A stretch of 64,000 bases of DNA from NCBI RefSeq assembly GCF_026914265.1, contig NC_069135.1, positions 8,635,001-8,699,000 of the forward strand, in the 5' to 3' direction. The position numbers were made by a program, and so were the translations under genes. The notes beneath the pieces were generated by a model that ran no database searches, was not told the DNA's origin, and worked only from the letters and a program-made list of their open reading frames with translations. Source of the stretch: Mya arenaria (lineage: Eukaryota > Mollusca > Bivalvia > Myida > Myidae). Positions 48,003-60,000 of this stretch are shown here, one piece after another. The first letter of the stretch is position 1. The number at the start of each line of letters is the position of its first letter.

Positions 48003-51000
48003 ATGTCTGCATATCACCGCCCTGATGCTAAAAATTTGCAGTCCCTTAGGGACATGGCAAATAAACTCCGGATCGACAGCATTAATGCAACACAAGCAAG
48101 CAATTCTGGGTGAGTGTCACACCATAAGTTTTAACATTTTCACAAATTATGTTGATGCATTTTTTGTGTAGTCATTTTGACCATGCAATTTTCATCATCG
48201 CTGGGACGGAAGTACTGCTTCTTCAAACCTGAAAAATAGTCTATCGTTTATTTTATTTCAAGAGATTGATGCATGTAAATGTAGAATATCTGTAACTAGT
48301 GTCAGACATGTCAGGTAGTCCAAATAATTGTACGTTGACAGATTTTTTTTAGATTTTGATATGGCAAATCCTTCACGTACAAATTGTTAAGTATCAAAAG
48401 TGGGTAGTTGTTCCGATCAGGATTCCGGGTTAAAGCATATAGCGTCTATAAAATATCTTAAAAACAAGAAATATTACCAGATAATGTTATTTTATATTAG
48501 TTCCGTACACAAAAAATAAATATCCAACTTATAATTATGAGTTTGACGGCTTTTCTTTATTTCATTCTGTCGAAACATAACGATATATACATGAAGGGCA
48601 CCTGCAAGGCTTCAGGGCACAGTTTTAAATCGCTCGGAACATTTCGGCCATGGCCGAGTTGTTACGATTGTATAGAGAGGTCTATCTCGAAGCTTTGTCG
48701 GAGGAGGCCGAGTTATTACAATTGTATCGAGTTGTTCCCCTTCGCATAATTGTTGTTTGTGCCAGTCAACTTTCGTTTTATTGGAAAGGTAAACAACTTG
48801 TTTTTATGCATTAAATGCTTGTTTAGTGCAAAATAACATTTCACTTACATGGTAAAATATGAATATTACTCTTCTTTATGATCAATTTCAACAATAAAAT
48901 ACTTCACTTAAAACAATTTCAATATTTTTAAAACACCCCAGTTTTTTGCACATTCCCGTTAAGACGTTAGGGATTCAGGGCTTTTTCTATAGTACCCACG
49001 GGTCCGACTATTGGACCCATTTCCAAAGCAAAATATAAGATATTTTTCCCAATCTTCAGAAAAAAATCCCAATAAAAAAAAAAGATCTTTTTTTTTTTTT
49101 TTTTTTTTTTTAAGAAAGTCTTTATACCTGTACTTGTTTATTTTCAACATCCTAATAAATTATGTGATGTAAAGTTATTATGATAATTGAACTCGGAAAT
49201 CATTGATTTTCATCACATTCAGAGATCAGTATGAAGTATTATCTGTCATGATTTATTGCAATAGATATTTACACCCCAAGGATTGATATTTCAGCAATTT
49301 TGGGTCTTTTAAAGGGAAAATAAACTAATATTAAATCATTTCCTAATTCGCAGGAGACAAGACAGCTTTTTCTTTTAACTGTAAAATTTCCCAATTTTGG
49401 CATTTTAACGACGCAAAATTTCCCAAAATGTCTAGGTTTTTTTTCCCAAAATGGGCAGAAAAAGCCCTGGGATTGGAAGAATCCCGTATAACATGTCTAT
49501 TATATTAGACTAACATGTCAGGGTGATGCCATTATAAGCACAGTTACTTGGTATTTGGACTGCATTTTTTGGCCAGTCGAGCGAGGGTGATCTCTTGGAC
49601 TGAGAATCATAAAAAAATGTGTTTTAGTATTCTATGATACACATAATAAATAAGCAATAAACTTTTGGTCGTTTATTTTTATACATTAAATATTTTGAAA
49701 TTTCATACAATCTTTATCATTCACAAGTTATGAAGGTTAGCAGATTTCAGATTGAGACATATGTATGGAAACAAGCTCAGATCTACAAGATTTTTTCGAT
49801 AAAACAACTGTATACGTCGCATGCATGTTCAGAAAAAAGTTATCTCCAAGGTGCAATCGCTCAACAAGCACAAACTAGACGCGTGATCGCAATTTTCTTT
49901 AATAAATCTGCCAAGAATACTCTTTATTTACCGACTCACAGATCCTCGCCAGTAATTTTGACTATGCAAACCGGCCGGACCCGGCATGCGCTTTTCAACT
50001 TTACGCGCGAACGGGAACCGGGGATATGTTTACCTCATGACTGGAACCCATCCGCGCGTAGAGCCAAAAAGTGCATGCCGGGTTCGGCCCTTGTGCATAC
50101 TCAAAAGTACTTGTGATTCGGTATATAAACATTCTTGTCTCTTTTATTTATATTTTCATTTAGGCCTAATAAAAAAAATACATTTGGTTCGGGTAACCCG
50201 ACCCTACCTACGGAATAGGCGCCGACCCTAACTAAGTTTAAAACCTTAAATTACCTGTACAGAAGATAACTTTAACACCATTTCGCTAGGATAAAAAATG
50301 ACATTCTTATATAAACCTAATAAAAATAAAATAAAAAAATAAATAAAAAAGAAGCCTACCTACCCTACCTATTTTTGAAAAGGCTTATACCCTAACCAAA
50401 CAATAATTTTTTTCTAGGCCTTATCAAAAATAAAAAAAATATTAATTGTAATTTATGAAGTCATTTGATTCTGTGTGGCATTGATTGCTAACATCACTGT
50501 TTCATCACTCACAGACTGTGATTAATTTATTTGCCATTGGTAAAAAAACAAGTGGCCAAAAAACTTACTTGCTAATTTGTCAAAACTAATTGTTTTTTTA
50601 AATCATCAAATCGTATGGCTTTCAATGTTTATTTGGTTTAAACAAGTTAAATTTACAACTCATGTGGTGGATGATATGCATAATTTGACAATAAATGTAC
50701 AACTGGGTAAGAGACCATTATTCTTCACTTTAATTAACACTTCAACTCCAAGTCATTATACCACATAGTAAATAATTGTTCTTTAAGATAAATGGCAGAG
50801 CAATACAAAGGTATATAATAGAGCAAAACTGTTCTGTACACTGACAACGATTTAATTATGACCAACAGTTCTCCTTTCACTTTCATTAAATTGACTGGAA
50901 GCAAATGTTACACATTATAACTTCTTTAAATTTTAACTGATAAATATAATATATTTGAACAAAACAAATAAAATATCAATTTTTATTGTTTAGCTTTGCC

Positions 51001-54000
51001 ATTGTTGTTTTTCAAAGCCATCATAGTAAACGAAAACTGCAAAGGTATCTGTTAATTTACATAATGGGCGGAGTGATTCACATCATTGAGTTTGACTGCT
51101 GCTAATTGGCACAGTTATTGATCAGAACTAGATCCATAATCACTTGTCTCTTCAGGCGTTGATTTCTCTTGACATGTGTTGTATTACTTAAATTGAAACA
51201 CACATTAATGGAATAGAAATAAACATTCATCACAGGGCTTGCGGCTCTGAATCGGAGCGCATATCGCTTTTTGATAATCTTAAATTTCGGTAAATCTGAC
51301 TTCACTTTGGTCTTTGAAAATTCTGATGTCTCCACAGAGTAGAAAAATCTACATGATGTATCAACAGACATTCTCAGGATTGTGGGAGTATGCCACACAT
51401 GCTGGCATGTGCAAACACACTGGACAGTTGCACGATCAATTTAATAATGCAGAAATAAATTGCTCATCACTGAAACAATTTTGGGAGGTTACCATTATTT
51501 TTTTGAATAATTAAGTTTTGAGCTTGGAAAAAAGTGACTTGCTAAGAATATCAAGTGCCTCAGCATGAAATTCTACTTGCATTTTCTGAATTTGACTCAC
51601 ATTTAGCAAATAAGCGACTGCTAAACATTAACCCTGAATGGGTATAGACATTATATCTCTTATAAGCATGCCCTTTTCTGTTATTGATTCCCATGTACTG
51701 ATAGTTCCTTCAATGGTCTTTTTTCAGCTGCTGTTATAGCCACTAACTAACCATATTCTCTAGGACAAAAAAAATGCATTTGCCCCAATTTGAATGTTTA
51801 ATTCCCAAAGAATCCTTTAAGAATCTTTTTCCTTGCACAGTCATTGGAAAAAAATATCATGATCATTGTATCTCTAACTGTTATAAGAAAGAAGTACCAC
51901 TATTTTCCTAAGAAGCATGCATTGCTCTGCAAGCTCACACCTATGGTTTGGTACTGCATGGACGCAAGAAAAGTTGGAATCAGTGACAGTTTTTGAAAAC
52001 CTTTGCTTCAGCCATTTATTTATACACTGCTCTTCTTTCCCAGCCACCCCACGTCATGCGCTTCAGCGGCTGAGATCATGTCTGTACTGTTCTTCAACAC
52101 TATGAGGTACAGCACGACATTTCCCCGCGACCCAGCCAGCGACAGATTTGTCATGTCCAAGGTAGGTTCTGTGTAGAGGTGGAGGTCTTTTGTTTGGCCT
52201 TAGTATGGTTTGTGAATGTGAGTTGTACATACATGTTTAAACTACAATTAAACACAAGTTTCAGTTACCCCCCATTCATTTGATTTCTTCGTTAAGGTTG
52301 TAAAGGGCATCAAAGAACAAGTTATATAAGTTGCTATTGAATGAATCGCTTTCAGTTGACTTGGACAGTATTTTTTAATTTGCAAATTACAAATTACTAT
52401 TAAAGCATCCCTCTTTGATTGCTCTCTTTTTATAAAACAGGTATTGAGATTCATTTTCTGGATTATTAGATATGATTGAATATTTTATAAACTTTATCAT
52501 CAATTTCCCAAGTTATTAAGTAGTTGTTTTTATGCCCCCGAAGGTGGGCATATTAAAATCGCACCGTCCGTCCGTCCGTCCGGCTCTGTAACTTTCCCTT
52601 GTATGGACAGATTTTAAAATAACTTGCCACATGTGTTCCACATACCAAGACGACGTGTGCCGTGCAAGACTCGTGTCCCTACCTCAAAGGTCAAGGTCAC
52701 ACTTAGTGTTTATTCACAATGGAGTGCTGCATATAAGGACATAGAGTATAGGTTGTCGTGTCCGGGCTGTAACTTTCTCTTGTATGGACAGATTTTCAAA
52801 TAACTTGCCACATGTGTACCACATATCAAGATGACGTGTCTCGTGCAAGACCCGTGTCCCTACCTCAAAGGTCAAGGTCACACATAGTCTTTATTCACAA
52901 TAGAGTGCTGCATATAAGCAAAGAGTATAGGTTGTCGTGTCCGGGCTGTAACCTTCCCTTGTATGGACAGATAATAAAATAACTTGCCACATGTGTACCA
53001 CATACCAAGACGACGTGTCGCGTGCAAGACCCATGTCCCTACCTCAAAGGTCAAGGTCACACTTAGTGTTTATTCACAATGGAGTGCTGCATATAAGGAC
53101 ATAGAGTATAGGTTGTCTTGTCCGGGCTGTAACTTTCCCTTGTATGGACAGATTTTAAAATAACTTGCCAAATGTGTTCCACATACCAAGACGACGTGTC
53201 GCGTGCAAAACCCGTGTCCCTACCTCAAAGGTCAAGGTCACCCTTAGTGTTTATTCACAATGGAGTGCTGCATATAAGGACATAGAGTATAGGTTGTCGT
53301 GTCCGGGCTGTTACTTTCTCTTGTATGGACAGATTTTAAAATAACTTGCCACATGTGTTCCACATACCAAGACAATGTGTCGCGTGCAAGACCCGTGTCC
53401 CTACCTCAAAGGTCAAGGTCACACTTAGTGTTTATTTACAATGGAGTGCTGCATATAAGGACATAGAGTATAGGTTGTCATGTCCGGACTGTAACTTTCC
53501 CTTGTATGGACAGATTTTAAAATAACTTGCCACATGTGTTCCATATACCAAGATGACGTGTCGCGTGCAAAACCCGTGTCCCTACCTCAAAGGTCAAGGT
53601 CACACTTAGTGTTTATTCACAATGGAGTGCTGCATATAAGGACATAGAGTATAGGTTGTCATGTCCGGGCTGTAACTTTCCCTTGTATGGACAGATTTTA
53701 AAATAACTTGCCAAATGTGTTCCGCATACCAAGACGACGTGTCGTGTGCAAAACCCGTGTCCCTACCTCAAAGGTCAAGGTCACACTTAGTGTTTATTCA
53801 CAATGGAGTGCTGCATATAAGGACATAGAGTATAGGTTGTCGTGTCCGGGCTGTTACTTTCTCTTGTATGGACAGATTTTAAAATAACTTGCCAAATGTG
53901 TTCCACATACCAAGACGACGTGTCGTGTGCAAAACCCGTGTCCCTACCTCAAAGGTCAAGGTCACACTTAGTGTTTATTCACAATGGAGTGCTGCATATA

Positions 54001-57000
54001 AGGACATAGAGTATAGGTTGTCATGTCCGGGCTGTAACTTTCCTTTGTATGGACAGATTTTAAAATAACTTGCCAAATGTGTTCCACATACCAAGACGAC
54101 GTGTCGTGTGCAAAACCCGTGTCCCTACCTCAAAGGTCAAGGTCACACTTAGTGTTTATTCACAATGGTGTGCTGCATATAAGGACATAGAGTATAGGTT
54201 GTCGTGTCCGGGCTGTTACTTTCTCTTGTATGGACAGATTTTAAAATAACTTGCCACATGTGTTCCACATACCAAGACGATGTGTCGTGTGCAAGACCCG
54301 TGTCCCTACCTCAAAGGTCAAGGTCACACTTAATGTTTATTTACAATGGAGTGCTGCATATAAGGACATAGAGTATAGGTTGTCATGTCCGGGCTGTAAC
54401 TTTCCCTTGTATGGACAGATTTTAAAATAACTTGCCACATGTGTTCCATATACCAAGATGACGTGTCGCGTGCAAAACCCATGTCCCTACCTCAAAGGTC
54501 AAGGTCACACTTAGTGTTTATTCACAATGGAGTGCTGCATATAAGGACATAGAGTATAGGTTGTCGTGTCAGGGCTGTAACTTTCTCTTGTATGGACAGA
54601 TTTTAAAATTACTTGCCACATGTGTTCCACATACCAAGACGACGTGTCGCGTGCAAGACCCGTGTCCCTACCTCAAAGGTCAAGGTCACACATAGTGTTT
54701 ATTCACAATGGAGTGCTGCATATAAGGACATAGAGTATAGGTTGTCATGTCCGGGCTGTAACTTTCCCTTGTATGGACAGATTTTAAAATAACTTGCCAC
54801 ATGTGTTCCACATACCAAGACGACGTGTCGCGTGCAAGACCCGTGTCCCTACCTCAAAGGTCAAGGTCACACTTAGTGTTTATTCACAATGGAGTGCTGC
54901 ATATAAGGACATAGAGTATAGGTTGTTGTGTCAGGGCTGTAACTTTCTCTTGTATGGACAGATTTTAAAATAACTTGCCACATGTGTTCCACATACCAAG
55001 ACAACGTGTCCTGTGCAAGACCCGTGTCCCTACCTCAAAGGTCAAGGTCACACATAGTGTTTATTCACAATGGAGTGCTGCATATAAGGACATAGAGTAT
55101 AGGTTGTCGTGTCCGTGCTGTAACTTTCCCTTGTATGGACAGATTTTAAAATAACTTGCCACATGTGTTCCACATACCAAGACGACGTGTCGCGTGCAAG
55201 ACCCGTGTCCCTACCTCAAAGGTCAAGGTCACACTTAGTGTTTATTCACAATGGAGTGCTACATACAAGGACATAGAGTATAGGTTGTCGTGTCCGTGCT
55301 GTAACTTTCCCTTGTATGGACAGATTTTAAAATAACTTGCCACATGTGTTCCACATACCAAGACGACGTATCGCGTGCAAGACCCGTGTCCCTACCTCAA
55401 AGGTCAAGGTCACACTTAGTGTTTATTCAAAATGGAGTGCTGCATCTAAGGACATAGAGTATAGGTTGTCGTGTCAGGGCTGTTACTTTCTCTTGTATGG
55501 ACAGATTTTAAAATAACTTGCCACATGTGTTCCACATACCAAGACGACGTGTCGCGTGCAAGACCCGTGTCCCTACCTCAAAGGTCAAGGTCACACATAG
55601 TGTTTATTTACAATGGAGTGCTGCATATAAGGACATAGAGTATAGGTTGTCGTGTCCGGGCTGTTACTTTCTCTTGTATGGACAGATTTTAAAATAACTT
55701 GCCAAATGTGTTCCACATACCAAGACGACGTGTCGTGTGCAAGACCCGTGTCCCTACCTCAAAGGTCAAGGTCACACTTAGTGTTTATTCACAATGGAGT
55801 GCTGCATATAAGGACATAGAGTATAGGTTGTCGTGTCCGGGCTGTAACTTTCTCTTGTATGGACAGATTTTAAAATAACTTGCCAAATGTGTTCCACATA
55901 CCAAGACGACGTGTCGTGTGCAAGACCCGTGTCCCTACCTCAAAGGTCAAGGTCACACTTAGTGTTTATTCACAATGGTGTGCTGCATATAAGGACATAG
56001 AGTATAGGTTGTCGTGTCCGGGCTGTTACTTTCTCTTGTATGGACAGATTTTAAAATAACTTGCCACATGTGTTCCACATACCAAGACGATGTGTCGTGT
56101 GCAAGACCCGTGTCCCTACCTCAAAGGTCAAGGTCACACTTAATGTTTATTTACAATGGAGTGCTGCATATAAGGACATAGAGTATAGGTTGTCATGTCC
56201 GGGCTGTAACTTTCCCTTGTATGGACAGATTTTAAAATAACTTGCCACATGTGTTCCATATACCAAGATGACGTGTCGCGTGCAAAACCCGTGTCCCTAC
56301 CTCAAAGGTCAAGGTCACACATAGTGTTTATTCACAATGGAGTGCTGCATATAAGGACATAGAGTATAGGTTGTCGTGTCCGTGCTGTAACTTTCCCTTG
56401 TATGGACAGATTTTAAAATAACTTGCCACATGTGTTCCACATACCAAGACGACGTGTCGCGTGCAAGACCCGTGTCCCTACCTCAAAGGTCAAGGTCACA
56501 CTTAGTGTTTATTCACAATGGAGTGCTACATACAAGGACATAGAGTATAGGTTGTCGTGTCCGTGCTGTAACTTTCCCTTGTATGGACAGATTTTGAAAT
56601 AACTTGCCACATGTGTTCCACATACCAAGACGACGTATCGCATGCAAGACCCGTGTCCCTACCTCAAAGGTCAAGGTCACACTTAGTGTTTATTCAAAAT
56701 GGAGTGCTGCATCTAAGGACATAGAGTATAGGTTGTCGTGTCAGGGCTGTAACTTTCTCTTGTATGGACAGATTTTAAAATAACTTGCCACATGTGTTCC
56801 ACATACCAAGACGACGTGTCGCGTGCAAGACCCGTGTCCCTACCTCAAAGGTCAAGGTCACACATAGTGTTTATTTACAATGGAGTGCTGCATATAAGGA
56901 CATAGAGTATAGGTTGTCGTGTCCGTGCTGTAACTTTCCCTTGTATGGACAGATTTTAAAATAACTTGCCACATGTGTTCCACATACCAAGACGACGTGT

Positions 57001-60000
57001 CGCGTGCAAGACCCGTGTCCCTACCTCAAAGGTCAAGGTCACACTTAGTGTTTATTCACAATGGAGTGCTGCATACAAGGACATAGAGTATAGGTTGTCG
57101 TGTCCGGGCTGTAACTTTCTCTTGTATGGACAGATTTTAAAATAACTTGCTACATGTGTTCCACATACGAAGACAACGTGTCCTGTGCAAGACCCATGTC
57201 CCTACCTCTAAGGTGAAAGATACACTAAGTGTTTATTCACAAGGGAATTCTGAATATAAGGACATAATAGTGTAGGTTGTCAAGTATGGGTGGTGTATTT
57301 TTATGTTCAGAGGAAATTTAAAATAACTTGCCATATGTATTTGACACATAAAGGCAAGATCAACTTTTCATGTACTGACCTTGTTCGTAGGTCAATGTCA
57401 CATTCGGGGGCATTCGTCACATACTGTGACAGCTCTTGTTATAATTTATTTTCGTAAGTTTTTAACTCACCTGTCACGTAGTGACAAGGTGAGCTTTTGT
57501 GATCACTCTTCGTCCGTCGTCCGTCCGTCCGTCCGTCCGTCCGTTCACAATTGCTTGTGAACACAATAGAGGTCACAATTTTGACCTAATCTTTATGAAA
57601 CTTGGTCAGACTGATCATCTCTATAAAATCTAGGTCAAGTTCGATATTGGGTCATCTGGGGTCAAAAACTAGGTCACTAGGTCAATTAGTAGAAAAACCT
57701 TGTGAACACAATAGAGGTCACAATTTTAGCCTAATCTCAATGCAACTTGGTCAGAATGGTCATCTCTATAAAATCTAGGTCAAGTTCGATATTGGGTCAT
57801 CCGCGGTCAATAATTAGGTCACTAGGTCAATTAGTAGAAAAACCTTGTGAACACAATAGAGGTCACAATTTTAGCCTAATCTCAATGCAACTTGGTCAGA
57901 ATGATCATCTCTATAAAATCTAGGTCAAGTTCGATATTGGGTCATCCGCGGTCAACAACTAGGTCACTAGGTCAATTAGTACAAAAACCTTGTGAACACA
58001 ATAGAGGTCACAATTTTAGCCTCATCTCAATGCAACTTGGTCAGAATAATCATCTCTATAAAATCTAGGTCAAGTTCGATATTGGGTCATCCGCAGTCAA
58101 TAACTAGGTCACTAGGTCAATTATTAGAAAAACCTTGTGAACACAACAGAGGTCACAATTTTGACCTAATCTTTATGAAACTTGGTCAGACTGATCATCT
58201 CTATGAAATCTAGGTCAAGTTCGATATTGGGTCATCTGGGGTCAAAAACTAGGTCAGTAGGTCAATTAGTAGAATTACCTTGTGAACACATTAGAGGTCA
58301 CAATTTTAGCCTAATCTCAATGCAACTTGGTCAGAATGATCATCTCTATAAAATCTAGGTCAAGTTCGATATTGGGTCATCCGCGGTCAATAACTAGGTC
58401 ACTAGGTCAATTAGTAGAAAAACCTTGTGAACACAATAGAGGTCACAATTTTAGCCTAATCTCAATGCAAATTGGTCAGAATGATCATCGCTGTAAAATG
58501 TAGGCCAAGTTTGATATTGGGTCATTCACGGTCAATAACTAGGTCACTAGGTCAATTAGTACAAAAACCTTGTGAACACAATAGAGGTCACAATTTTAGC
58601 CTAATCTCAATGCACCTTGGTCAGAATGATCATCTCTATAAAATCTAGGTCAAGTTCGATATTGGGTCATCCGCGGTCAATAACTAGGTCACTAGGTCAA
58701 TTAGTACAAAAACCTTGTGAACACAATAGAGGTCACAATTTTAGGCTAATCTTAATGCAACTTGGTCAGAATGATCATCTCTATAAAATCTGGGTCAAGT
58801 TCGATATTGGGTCATAAGCAGTCAATAACTAGGTCACTAGGTCAATTATTAGAAAAACCTTGTGAACAAAATAGAGGTCACAATTTTAGCCTTATCTTAA
58901 TGAAACTTGGTCAGAATGATCATCTTAACATAAGCTAGGTCAAGTTCCATATTGGGTCAACCCAGGTCAAAAACTAGGTCACTAGGTCAATTAGTAGAAA
59001 AACCTTGTGAACACAATAGAGGTCACAATTTTAGCCTAATCTCAATGCAACTTGGTCAGAATGATCATCTCTATAAAATGTAGGTCAAGTTCGATATTGG
59101 GTCATCCGCGGTCAACAACTAGGTCACTAGGTCAATTAGTACAAAAACCTTGTGAACACAATAGAGGTCACAATTTTAGCCTAATCTCAATGCAAGTTGG
59201 TCAGAATAATCATCTCTATAAAATCTAGGTCAAGTTCGATATTGGGTCATCCGCAGTCAATAACTAGGCCACTAGGTCAATTATTAGAAAAACCTTGTGA
59301 ACACAACAGAGGTCACAATTTTGACCTAATTTTTATGAAACTTGGTCAGACTGATCATCTCTATGAAATCTAGGTCAAGTTCGATATTGGGTCATCTGGG
59401 GTCAAAAACTAGGTCAGTAGGTCAATTAGTAGAAATACCTTGTGAACACATTAGAGGTCACAATTTTAGCCTAATCTCAATGCAACTTGGTCAGAATGAT
59501 CATCTCTATAAAATTTAGGTCAAGTTCGATATTGGGTCATCCGCGGTCAATAACTAGGTCACTAGGTCAATTATTAGAAAAACCTTGTGAACACAATAAA
59601 GGTCACAATTTTAGCCTAATCTCAATGCAACTTGGTCAGAATGATCATCGCTATAAAATGTAGGTCAAGTTTGATATTGGGTCATTCACGGTCAATAACT
59701 AGGTCACTAGGTCAATTAGTACAAAAACCTTGTGAACACAATAGAGGTCACAATTTTAGCCTAATCTCAATGCAACTTGGTCAGAATGATCATCTCTATA
59801 AAATCTAGGTCAAGTTCGATATTGGGTCATCCGCGGTCAATAACTAGGTCACTAGGTCAATTAGTACAAAAACCTTGTGAACACAATAGAGTTCACAATT
59901 TTAGGCTAATCTTAATGCAACTTGGTCAGAATGATTATCTCTATAAAATCTGGGTCAAGTTCGATATTGGGTCATACGCAGTCAATAACTAGGTCACTAG

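Noticed and set aside
48537-48749. Open frame [12 protein letters not shown]... present in two places (also on the minus strand at 38850-39215)
   Set aside because: Repeated because it is part of a mobile element. The copies differ by frame and length outside the shared part and lack transposase motifs.
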